This document shows positions 53,801 through 64,000 of a stretch of DNA of 64,000 bases, piece after piece (within the stretch, counting starts at the first letter, position 1; each line of letters begins with the position of its first letter). Both the position numbers and the translations under genes were made by a program. Below the pieces are notes generated by a model, which was given only the letters and a program-made list of their open reading frames with translations, did no database searches and was not told the DNA's origin. This DNA comes from Onchocerca volvulus (lineage: Eukaryota > Nematoda > Chromadorea > Rhabditida > Onchocercidae): the NCBI GenBank assembly GCA_000499405.2, contig HG738137.1, forward strand, positions 1,054,001 to 1,118,000, in the 5' to 3' direction.

Positions 53801-56800
53801 ATAATTTGATGTATGATCTAACTTCAAAATAAAAATTAACTTTCTGCACTGTCTCAATTAAATCTCTGCTTTCTTGATCTAAATGATTAATGAAATCCCA
53901 TTATAGGGTATGATATGTCACAACATGTTCGACGGTACGGAAAGTACATCAGTGAAAAAATCTACACATATCGGTTATGTGCTTTCGATTTTTGCAAAGT
54001 GAAACGTGGTCGTGAAGATGGTCTTCTACGAACGATGAATGCAGATAAAGTATAATAATCATTATATTCAATAAATTGAGCAGAATTTGAACAATGCTAA
54101 TCGGTTTGAATTGAACTGATCTGAAATGAAATGACAGAAATGGAAATCAAAATTCCTGAATTTCAGAGCCTTAAAGAACTTTTTTGCCTAATATTTTAGT
54201 TTTTTTTTTTTCAGTTATTGAAAACATTACCAATTTTGCAAAACCAGATCGATGCTCTTCTCGAATTCCAAGTAAATTTTTTTTCAAAATGCTTTCTTTT
54301 AATCTGTTCTTTTTCTGATATCAGCAGTGTATTTTTAAGGGCAGAATTCATTCTACATTGCCTATACAATGCCATATAAGTATTGATGAAATCTTTCATA
54401 AAAAAAGTCAAAAGATTAGTAGATTATACCGTCTTCTAATTGGAAACTTTTTTTAGCTTCTAAATTACTTTATGAAATAACTTGTTAATTTTTCGTCTTC
54501 TCCAATAAACTTTTAGAATTACTGGAATAGATAGTGTAATAAATGACCGAAATCTTATAATACACAAAAATATATACTTTGAGACAGAATTTCAATACTA
54601 TATATTTTCTATCAAATGTAATAAACTTTTAACCATAGCTACTGTCAGTGAATATAAATATGTATTATATGAATATGTATGATATAGATAAGATGAAAAT
54701 AATAAACGAATAAACAAAGTTTCATTATACCCAAAGTGTATACAATGTGTGTAAAGACAGATATGATCAGTATGATAAGCTAGGAAAAATGAAAGGAAGA
54801 TGATGATTATGTAATGATTTGATTTATTCATTTGTTAGAAATATTTTAACTTGCTCACCTAATGAGAAATTCACTGATTAACTTGTTGATACATTTGCTT
54901 GTTTACCTATTTCAGGCAGTTCATAACAAATTGAAAGATGAATTTGAAGGGAGTAAAGAAAAAATTTGAAATATTAGAAATATTCGTATTTAAGAAGTTT
55001 TGGTAATATTAATTGCTGAAAAATTTTCTTTTTTTAATTTTAAATTCACCAGTCGGAATCGTTATGGTTAAAATTTGATTAAATGTTTGACTTAAAAATT
55101 TTTAATTTTAGGTAACTTCAGCAGAATTAAATAATGGTGTCATTAACTGTTCTTTCATTCTTCTCTTTCGTGATCTCATTCGCTTATTTGCGTGTTATAA
55201 TGATGGTATCATTAATTTGCTTGAAAAATATTTCGATATGAATAAGAAGCAATGTCGTGAAGCATTGGATGCCTACAAATCATTTCTGGTAATATTAATT
55301 AATTTATTTCTGGTAATATTAATTAATTTCTTTAAAAGATAATTTTCCTGAAAAGTCGAAGAAAATTTTAAAATCTTAAAACGGTTTTACTGTCTGGAAA
55401 GAAATAGGGGCTTCTATAATTATATCTGGATGTTAATTTTTGTGGATCTATTCAACTACCAAATTGTTTGAATTCTCTTTTATTTCTTCCATGTATTTTT
55501 TTTCGTTGAAACATTTTTGAACAAGCAGGAAATTTCAAAAGCATAGAAAAATTATCTGCTTGATAAGAAATTATTGATACTTTACAGTGTCCATCAAACT
55601 TTTATTTTTAATTTATTGTACTTCTACTTAATATGAAAATAAAATAGCGGTGCAGTTGCTAAAATTTTCTAGTGCATATATCATAGATTTTCTGAATCGA
55701 AAATCAGAAGAACATTTCTGTTGTATTTGCGATCTAATTTGTGAATAATCTAGCAAAGGAATAAGATTAATGAAAATGTTATGGTTGTTAGCATTATAAT
55801 AGATCAGTGCATATTCATACACTTATGCTTTCATTAGAAAATATGTTGTACTAAATGCTTGAATAATGTTGGTATTTTTAATGTTAGCATTTGGAGATAT
55901 AACACTTCTTCAACAGTTAATTTTTTTGATAAATCGAAGCAAAGTAATCATAATTTAGAAAATTTTCTCAGCAAAAAATATAACTGCAATTTTTCAGCTA
56001 AGGTTGGATAAAGTGGCAACTTTCTTGAAAGTAGCCGAATCCGTGGGTATTGATCGTACTGAAATACCGGATTTAACACGAGCACCAGCTTCATTACTGG
56101 AAGCATTAGAAGCACATCTAGTTTATCTGGAAGGTGGCAGAGCTCCTCCAACAGTTCATCATGTAAATATTTTTTTTTCTTTTTGTTTCATCTCATAATT
56201 TTTTTATATATTTATTTATTGGATTTTATTAATGAGAAGACTTATTTAATAAGGTTATATGTCAATTTATTTTATATTATGACCGAGAAATCAAATTTGT
56301 TCAATAAATCTGTCTATTTGTTATTTCAGGCATTTCGAAAAAAATGATAGGCGATTCTATGTATTCATAAATTTTTTGCAGTTCCCTTCTTTTTTTCCAG
56401 GAACAGTTTACTGCAGCAATGGCTCAGTCAGCACCATTATTTTCTTCTGCACAAATGGGAGTTATTGATGATTCAGCAAAACAAAAATATTTAGAGGAGG
56501 AAAAGGAACGATTACGACTATTTGAAGTTTGTTTTTTAACTTCTTCAAGTAAATCTTATTTTTCACATTTTTTCGAATAAGGTCTTTCAGAACAATTTAA
56601 CTGGCTAAAATCATTTGTATACATATACTTCCAACCGATTAGACTACTGCATTTGTATTTCTAGTTTTAATAATTCTGCAAACGATGCAGAATTAGACCA
56701 AGATGCAATTATGTTAGCACTGAGGATTTTTCGCTTTTCGAGATATCGATAATTCAGATCCGAGACTTTATCAACATGTCGCAAGATTTTATCCAGTTTA

Positions 56801-59800
56801 TCATTCAATCTCTTTGTTTACTGTTTTTGAAAAGAATCAGCTTTATAATTTATTAGCAAATTTATTGCAAAGAAAGGGATTACGATGTAATCAGATTGTG
56901 GTAGATCAAAAAAAAAAAAAAAAATCCAATGAAATTTTATAATCTTAGTAATATATATTTTAAACTACTCAAATTTATAGATAATTTGGATTTAAATAAA
57001 TATTGGATTATTTAGACTAGCTTGAAGTGTTAAGCGAAATATTCATTAGTAAGTTGGTCGATGTTCCGAAGACAATCCTGGGCATGACTCTCTTTATGGC
57101 TTAGAGCAAGCTTTCCTTTTGAGATTCTAATATCTCCCTTCTGACCTCTATATCAGATTATGGGAGGACAAAAGAAATTTGAATTTGGATGCTTACATTT
57201 TAGCAAGCCAGATCTTTTTTTTTTTTTTTCAGGAGCAGCGAAAAAGGCAAGCAGCAGCAGGTTCATCCGGAATTGAAACAGGAGGACATTCATTCAATCC
57301 ATTCGCTGCAGCTCAGTCATCGGCAGGCACTGCTGGTCGATCTACAAGGCCAAGTGATGATCTTCTGAGTCTGTTTGATCCTATGCCAGCATCTGGTGGA
57401 ATTACAGCTTCTCCAGGATATGGAACTACTGTTCCAGTTAATGCCACGCCACAGCCAATGGCTCTGGACCCAACAAATCCATTCGCTCAAAATATTTTTC
57501 AGCAACAACCAGCTACAGTTATATCTGCTGCTCCTCCTACTTCTGGTTTGTATTCTGGAAGAATACTTTTGAGACTTTCCTTTCAAAATTTTCTTTCATA
57601 TAATAGAGATTCTACTAAATCCCGAAATCTGAGATCTGACTTTCAGGAAAATTTTGCTTCTGAGAAATTTTCTGATTCATTTATAGACATACTTAACATA
57701 TAGGATTATTATTACTTTAGATTTTGCAACATATCCAAATATAGGCAGAACAAATGCATTTGGTGCCGATTTTTCAAACGCTTTTAATGTCGGTGCAGTA
57801 ACTCCTGTGACTACTGAAAATAATGGTTTGTTTATTTTTTGAAAAAAAAAAAGAAAAGAAAAGAAAGTAATCATTTTACTATACAGTTACTGTTATGTGA
57901 AATATATTTTAATTTTTATTGTCTGCAGATAGAAATATTAATACTTTGACGTATAAATAGACATATTTGCATGTATGGCATATGTATATTCATATAGATG
58001 AATTCTTATGTTGTTTCCTGATGTTTGTATATTCACAGTGCGATACATAAGCCAAGCTTTTGAACATTCAAAATTCAATGTTAAATTTTTTTTAATTATT
58101 AATTAAATATGTAGTAACTCGATGAACACAAGAGGATGACTGTTTGAACATTTTAGTTGTATATAACATTTAGTTGTTTAGTTGTATATTTTTTCTGATA
58201 CGTCACTAAATTCTGAATTGTCAGCATGAATATTATGGCAGTTATAGTAGTAATTGTATCATCTCTACCTTTTCTATTATAATATCAATAGCTTGTTATT
58301 TTTTTCGACGCATAAGAATTTCTGTATTAAAATATCATGATTTCTGCTTTCTGTTGTTTGTTGTTGTTGTTGTTGTTGTTGCTGTTGTTGTTGTTGTTTT
58401 TGTTTTTGCTGCTGTTATTATTTGTTTTTATTCCTTGTTTGCATGATTTAAGACCATTTTGTACATTCTCAAAATTTTTCTTTCTTATTCCTTGTTGTAT
58501 GTTAAATATCCTAATTTTACCTAAGTTCTTTGTGAAACCACCATCAATTACTGCAGTTGGATTCAATCCATTTCTGGCTAGTGATACTGCGGATTCATCC
58601 GCACCTTCAGTACCTCCGCAATGGCCTGTAGAGGATGAAGAAGCCGATAAACAGTGGTCCGGAAAAGATTCACAAAATGCAGTTTTGCCGCAGCAATGGA
58701 CTACACTTTCTCGATCCGATTTGGAACGTAATTCAGTTCCTGCTGCTTCCTGGGGTAAGAAAAAAGATGGAAGCAGTGAAAGTGATGAAGCAGCTGGAGC
58801 TACGGATGCCGATCTTAGCAGTAATGTTCCGCAGCAACCAAGCGAAATGGTCAGTTCGGCTCTTCGGAATCCATTCGGTGCTATGCAGCAAAATGCTCAA
58901 GGTAGAATTTGTCCGGAATTCAATATTGATTTAAACGATTTTATTTAAAAGTTCTTAACAAAATGCAAGTGTATATATATTCCTATTGTATTTACACTAC
59001 GTTTTTCTGAATCTCAGAAGTTCTATAGCTATGACTCCCTTTTTTGCTTATTTTATGGCTTTTCCGCAAGTTTTCTTTTTTTATTCCTAAATAATGGAGG
59101 GAAATCTGGATTTGTTCATGATATCTTTGGTAGTACAGTATTTTATTTTCTTTTAGCGTTGCATACAGCTGGTGTTAGCCCTATTGTTATAACACCGCAA
59201 CAACCGGATATACCAACGTTTGAAGCACCACCATCTGGTGCATCGTCCGGTTCGTTTACTCTCTATAATCTCGTCTTTTGATTTTTGCATCCTCACTATT
59301 TTGTTTTTTAATTTTCTGTAAAAGCATTTGTGTAAAGAGTGTTTGAGTTAATTTCGAAATTTTATTTGCAACTTTTTTAAGCAAATGCATCACCAGTTCA
59401 TTTTGGAATGACTACTCAAACACCTCCACCGCCACCACCACCAGCAGCAGTAATATCGAGTCAAAACCTTACAATTTACGAACAAACTCCATTTTGTTAG
59501 CGCTTTTGTGTCTTGTTTCAAATATCAGTTACTATTCATGCTTTATAACTTTTCACGATTGATCATAACGAGCTTCATTTAAAGAGTTGACGGTGCTATG
59601 ACATCGAGCAGTGCTTCATTTCCATTCAATTATAAAATTTTTATATATTTTATTAGACTGCAATCTTACAGTTATTTTCTGAATTTTTGGAAAGGAGAAA
59701 AAGAAATATAGTTATAATCGCAATTAAAAGCTGAATAAAATTTAATTAACATATGATGTTTTTAGCTACTTCTTACATTTATTGACTTAGTAACACTCAT

Positions 59801-62627
59801 TGATAATATTTAATCGATTTGTGCAAATTATTATTTATTAAAAACTTTACTGTCTCTGCAAATCAAATAAAGATCTCCAAATAATTGCCAAGTTAACTAC
59901 TAAGGAGTGACTGGAAACTAAACCGATTGGTATCATGAATTTTTTTTTTGTAAATAATGCGAATTATTTTACTATATTTGGATTTGTAGAACAAGGGAGG
60001 ATTGTAGCGAAAATATTCAAACATTTTGCATATTTTATTCAAGTTTTTTTGTGATATAATAGAATTTTGTTTTTAGCCCGTATGGATGGTAGTTATACTT
60101 CATCACCGGTAATTCCACGCCTTCTGCATCAACAGACAACAGAACCTCATGCTGGTTTACCTTCTATTCATTCGCTTCATTTTGTTTTTCCCATATAATC
60201 TGCTGCTTTTTATAATCTGTTATTCATCTTTTATATAAATGTATTGATTATCCATTAGAAAAGAAATAATTTCTCGAGATACAATTTACATATATTTCTT
60301 CATTAATTCAATTTTGTTTACATTTTAATTTATACGACTCTTTTTTAGGGATGCAAAATGTATCTGAAGGTAACCATATTATTTGCTTATTGTTATAGTT
60401 ATGCATGTTATCTGACAGCTAAAGCGATATTTTTGGACGATTATTTAGAAAAATCCTGAGATGGACTAAGAGTCAAGAAGAAATCTGTATAAATAAAAAT
60501 GTAAATGTTCGTTGTTCATTTTCACTCAAAGTTTCAAGTTCTTCACTGATTGATTTAAATTTTGATGCAATGTAGCATTCGAATAGATGCGTGTTTCTTT
60601 ATAGATATCCTTTCCTTTTTTTTACTTATCACACCTATGATAGTTAAAGTAAGTGAGCGGAGTAAATTTGTAGACCACGCTCACTTTCTATATTCGTTTT
60701 TACAAGACGTTTCAGATTCTTCTCAATTGATTTAAAATTTCGATACAATCTTTCATTCGAATAGGCGCGTTTTTTATATAGATAAGGCGCTTAATTACGA
60801 AAAATTCGGAGATTTAAGATTTTGAATAAACGAACATTTCATTTTTATTTACATAGATTATCTGGAGTTGGCCACGCGAAGCGTGATGACTTCGGCTAGT
60901 TTTTAACAGAATGAAATAGTCAGGAAGGAAAAAAATCAAGAGAAAAAGTATTGATGAAGATTAGCTGCAATGTTGCAATCCACAGGGAGATTTAAACTTT
61001 CGAGTCTCACTTTTGGAGTCGTAGATGTGAAGTTGAAAGCTTAAGTTTCAGAGTTAATGACAGTGTCTTTTATCCATCTTTTTTTTTTAATTTAATATTT
61101 TTGATGTCAAGTTACAATAATAAGGACAATGATGTACATAGTTGTTGTGATTATTATTTCTGTTGCTGTTGTCCTAATTTTGCTATTTTTGTTATTGTTG
61201 TTGTGGTTATTGCAACAGTTGTTGTTGTTATTATTGTTTTATAAACTTTAAAATGCTTTTGCACCAAATACTTGCATTTTAGTTTGACATATCATAAATA
61301 GAAATGTTATTGATCTGATGATGAGCTCATGATTCCTATTATTACTATCACTAAAAATTCGGTAATAATAACAGTAGGGGTCGTGAATTACAGATTTTTA
61401 TCATACAAAAATATTATGGAACTTTTTGATAAATAAGGGATGAAGAGTGATCATTTTATCTGCGTCAGTCGTATTGTATTAAAATTTTTTGTTTTTTTTA
61501 GTAGGAATTTTAAGGACGTTTTATTTGGTGCAAAAGTTTTTTTAGCTAATCATAATTTTTGAACTTTTAAAATGCATGGGTTTTATGAGGGATTCCTTTT
61601 TGTTTTAAGGTTTTCATATTTTTTATTCTATATTCTTGAAGATTTTGCAATATATTTCTTTTTCCAAAACTAAAAATGTTGAATTTCCTAATTTCTTCGT
61701 GAATATTTTTATTCCAGGCACAGTAAATTTAAACGCGTATGGAGCACAACAACTGCCATCAGTAGCATATGCTCCCACTACACAAGCTGGTAAATTCACT
61801 AGCGGTGATTTAGATAGTACATTATCATCGCTAGCTGACAATCTCTCGGTAAGCGGTAAAGGAACGACTAATCATGGGTGAGGATTTTCACGCATTAATT
61901 AGTACCTTTTTTCTTTTTTTTAAACAACTCTTTAAGCTTCTGTTCGAATGATTTGCCTTGTATAATTAGCATATCTTCATTAAAAAACTCGAATTATATT
62001 TGTTATTTGTGACATGCAAACGCTAAAATAAGATTATATCTAATTATTTTATGATTTGTTAGTTCAGAATGAAGCTACAACAGATATTGTAATTCAGGAA
62101 ACCGGTTCAATGGAATAATCAAAGTATAAGACCGGCAACTGGGGCACATGCGATAGCGCAGCCTCAATATGCTACAATTCCACCACAACAGTGGCCACCA
62201 ATGGGTGTTTATGCTCCACAACCAGGTATTTCAACTGATGTTTTTTCTTTAAACAAAATAAGTCAAAATGGAAATTTTATTAGGATCTACAACTGAATAA
62301 CCTCACGCTGAATAGTTAGATAAAAGCATCTGGAGCGTATGTTATTATGTGCTTTTTATTTTGATTTGCAAATTTTCTCATCTTCATTTTCAATTTCTTT
62401 TTTTTAAATTAATTTCAATTCAAATATTAGGAAATGCTGCTTCATCTAATGTTATAGGCATATATGCTCAGCAACCGATGATCGGTATGTATGCACAGCC
62501 AGGATATAATCCACAAATACAGCAAGCGGCTGCACCGGTATATGGTATAACACCAGGACAAACGCCATCTCAAACTGGACAAGCGCAACAAACAACAGCA
62601 TCACTACCCCAACGCCCATTCATGTGA
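50854..62627 (+). CDS. unc-11: Clathrin assembly protein AP180/PICALM
   Basis: Endocytic adaptor that binds PI(4,5)P2, clathrin and AP-2 and helps retrieve synaptobrevin. Exons: 50854-51028, 51632-51774, 52220-52295, 53907-54049, 54215-54271, 55112-55288, 55998-56162, 56401-56526, 57233-57545, 57721-57825, 58557-58901, 59157-59249, 60077-60154, 60349-60369, 61718-61877, 62098-62225, 62431-62627; 833 aa if all are joined. The ANTH domain covers about 20-290, with the lipid-binding basic patch K53-R-K-H56 and the ANTH segments [27 protein letters not shown] and [15 protein letters not shown]. The unstructured tail carries DLL (397-399, clathrin-type) and four NPF motifs (376, 436, 497, 598) for EH-domain partners, then [13 protein letters not shown] and KPVQWN as in PICALM. 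Five middle exons are all phase 1-1 and may be alternatively spliced. An acceptor at about 50778 could be the leader splice site. Confidence 0.94.
52697..52765 (+). CDS. unc-11: Candidate 69-nt cassette exon of unc-11
   Basis: Inside the 1.6-kb third intron, a GC-richer stretch is bounded by an acceptor (tacgtcag) and a donor (gtaaat). Its phase is 1-1, exactly matching the flanking exons (ending 52295, starting 53907). Inclusion adds 23 residues reading [20 protein letters not shown] between NSAQ and GYDMSQ in the ANTH domain, without disturbing the frame. The weak acceptor suggests regulated use. It also holds an in-frame ATG, so it could instead be an alternative first exon. AP180 proteins I know lack this insert. 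Confidence 0.5.
53605..53885 (-). pseudogene. lon: Degenerate bacterial (Wolbachia-like) lon protease fragment
   Basis: In an unc-11 intron, on the opposite strand. One frame reads [20 protein letters not shown], then [14 protein letters not shown], the bacterial Lon signature ITDEAL..LIR.YTRE.GVR.L.RE...L.RK that ends the AAA+ domain. Just upstream in a shifted frame come [10 protein letters not shown] and then [10 protein letters not shown], the preceding Lon segment (EDEK.xIA..YLIPK). The spacing between EK and ITDD is 70 nt, against 69 in E. coli Lon. Further upstream, pieces resembling LDRMEIIKLSG and DPEQNSRF are broken by indels. Frameshifts and a stop make it non-functional. RELAKLM is bacterial rather than mitochondrial Lon style, so transfer from Wolbachia is the likeliest source; the donor is inferred. 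Confidence 0.75.
54916..54969 (+). other. Possible poison exon in unc-11
   Basis: After a good acceptor (cctatttcag), 17 codons in the correct phase read [17 protein letters not shown] and then stop. The only donor (at 54953) leaves the wrong phase for the next exon. Inclusion would truncate the ANTH domain. Could equally be chance. Confidence 0.2.
56690..56915 (+). pseudogene. Coding-like but frame-broken stretch in an unc-11 intron
   Basis: Between exons ending 56526 and starting 57233, one frame is open for about 60 codons and protein-like ([18 protein letters not shown], then [19 protein letters not shown]). The preceding part continues in another frame ([17 protein letters not shown]). 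No start codon, and splice sites do not fit unc-11. I do not recognise the protein. A second decayed insertion like the lon fragment is possible; chance is not excluded. Confidence 0.25.
58362..58412. repeat. (TTG)n microsatellite in an unc-11 intron
   Basis: TTG array with two CTG interruptions, about 145 bases upstream of the exon at 58557. The long Leu-repeat frame running into that exon from upstream is an artefact of the repeat. Confidence 0.85.
59382..59500 (+). CDS. unc-11: Alternative last exon of unc-11
   Basis: After an acceptor (ttttttaag) and in the right phase behind the exon ending at 59249, the frame reads [20 protein letters not shown] and on through [10 protein letters not shown] to TAG at 59500. 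No donor gives the phase needed by the next exon except a poor GTCAAA. AATAAA at 59734-59739 could end the transcript. Its use would replace the C-terminal 190 residues, including the SLADNL and QWN segments, with a short proline-rich tail. C. elegans unc-11 is known to make several spliced forms. Confidence 0.45.
59734..59739 (+). terminator. Poly(A) signal for the short unc-11 form
   Basis: AATAAA 234 bases after the stop of the alternative last exon and before the next exon at 60077. Confidence 0.35.
60484..60899 (+). mobile_element. Non-autonomous Helitron-like element
   Basis: A 416-bp element in the intron after the 21-nt exon. It has the marks of a Helitron: the left end TCTGTATAAATA follows an A; the right end is CTAG followed by T; and a hairpin (cacgc-gaa-gcgtg, 60873-60885) sits 10 bases before that CTAG. 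The left end is also repeated in inverted form near the right end (60824-60858 against 60483-60517). Inside are two diverged direct repeats of about 75 bp (60532-60607, 60710-60784). No coding capacity, so it would depend on a Rep/helicase from elsewhere. Confidence 0.7.
61142..61240. repeat. TTG/TTA-rich low-complexity tract
   Basis: Irregular TTG, TTA and TGTTG units in the same unc-11 intron as the Helitron-like element. Confidence 0.6.
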
Positions 62628-64000
62628 ATTGTGTAGTATTTCACTAGGACAATTTCAAGTTCTTTTTTTGTTTTTGTTTTGTTCAACATGAACAAGAAAT
62701 ATATGTTTTGGGAGATCTTGAAGGAATTCCCTGCTATTAATCAAATTATTTCGGTTTATGCATGAATATTTAGTTCAATGAAGAACTGCTGATTAGTTTC
62801 TAATCTTTATTTTTCTCAGTGTTATCCTTCAATCTTTGATCTTTAATAACATTTCCTTGAAAATTAGCTAAATAGTTTGCATTACTATATCCCATCCCTT
62901 CTTTGTGTTATGTGTTTTGTCATGATATCAAAAAAAAAAAAAAAAAAAAATGATATTGCTGTTTGCTTATATCGAGAAAATAAGTTTTTTCGTCTAATCG
63001 CGTTAGAATTTTTCGCAAGCGTTGATCTCGGAAAACTGATCATACTTTTGAAATTTTCATATATATACATGTATCATTCCACTTGAAACTTTGGAAAGAT
63101 AGCGAAATTTTGAAATTCATGCAAATTTTGATTTTAAAATTTATTAAATTTACTATTTTTTAGTCTGTAGTAAAGTACATTTATATAGTCCTGTATTGTT
63201 TTTTTTTTTTTTTTAATGTCTCACCTGTCGAAATAAGTAGCTTTATATTAATTGGTGGCATTCTTTTTCTTTTTTTAATTGTTTTAAAATTCTGGGCTTA
63301 TCTATCATCGTCTCATTATATGCAAGAAAGAAGAAGCAAATCTCTGTGTATTAAGCCATATATATATTTACTTATATCTGCGTAGAGATATATTTAACTT
63401 ATTTTTCCGACTGAATTTTGATTTCGATTAAAAATTTTTTTCCTGGTATAAATTAATGATATTATATTGTCGAATAATAATCCTCCAGCATAACAAGCAA
63501 TATGCGATTCACGCAGATGTTATTGAAGGGATGAAATCGTTCGCTTTTTATAGTTAAAATTTGTTTCCTATTATGAAAGCAATTATTAATTCACTGCTTA
63601 AATCAATTTAATACGTTATGTGGAATAATACATAATAAATTAATTTTATTAATCATTAATTCAATAATAAGGTTATAGAAGCATAATTGACAATTAATTT
63701 TTTTGACAAATAATTTATGATTAATTTGATAACATTCAATTAATTATTATTAACAAATTCATTTCTGAACTGGAATTAATAAGCCGGTTACTAACAGTTC
63801 ACATAATGAATCGCTTTAGACATAGTTTAATCTTGTCAATTATTTGAAAATTTCCCTATTTTGATTCATCAGTTTGATCATTTACTAACTCTTCAAATCA
63901 TATAACTTTTACAAATGTAGATTGAAAATAACAAATCGATAATTTTTACAAATGAAAACTGAAAGATCGGAATTGTTTCCATTGTATGAAAGCATCACCA
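62628..64000. other. unc-11 3' UTR and downstream DNA
   Basis: No gene recognised. The first part is presumably the 3' UTR. The first clear AATAAA I find on this strand is near 63634. Poly-A (62931-62950) and poly-T (63200-63214) runs and AT-rich DNA fill the remainder up to the window edge. Confidence 0.45.

Noticed and set aside
1..64000. tRNA, rRNA and spliced-leader RNA genes
   Set aside because: Looked for B-box-like sequences and known leader sequence by eye; isolated ttcgaacc matches (31050, 52868) lack a cloverleaf context.

Overview
The window is nuclear DNA of a nematode and looks like a filarial (clade III) worm. The DNA is strongly AT-rich. Genes are split by many short introns with TTTYAG-type acceptors and GTAAGT-like donors. 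Three start codons sit 1-8 bases behind a 3' splice site with no matching upstream exon, as expected for spliced-leader trans-splicing. The gene set is animal: an RBM5/RBM10-like splicing factor, a goosecoid homeobox gene and an AP180/PICALM (unc-11) gene. A decayed bacterial Lon fragment in an unc-11 intron fits the Wolbachia-to-nucleus transfers known from filarial genomes. The species cannot be named from this sequence alone.

Layout: 1-4273, no gene seen, short tandem repeats. 4274-12215 (+), an RBM5/10-type RNA-binding protein in 21 exons, two of whose introns begin with GC instead of GT. 12941-13108, a 56-bp tandem repeat. 13663-14148 (+), a small, probably secreted glycine-rich protein whose signal peptide and body lie in different reading frames. 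14149-23017, a desert with microsatellites and one GC-richer island. 23018-26412 (-), goosecoid, with an eh1 repressor motif and a K50 homeodomain. 26413-32060, a second desert. 32061-34052 (-), a PTCD2-like, probably mitochondrial protein, divergent across about 1.5 kb from 35544-37673 (+), a membrane-anchored YccV/HspQ-like domain protein. 37674-50853, a long desert with low-complexity tracts and a few weak exon candidates. 50854-62627 (+), unc-11. 62628-64000, its probable 3' UTR and downstream DNA.

The genes do not form one pathway. The richest part is unc-11. It has a 69-nt in-frame candidate cassette exon inside the ANTH domain and a row of five consecutive exons that all start and end in phase 1, one of them only 21 nt. 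It also has an alternative last exon with its own poly(A) signal, a degenerate lon fragment on the opposite strand, and a 416-bp element with the ends of a non-autonomous Helitron.

Exon boundaries were worked out by hand from splice signals, reading-frame phase and recalled family patterns; no database search was possible.
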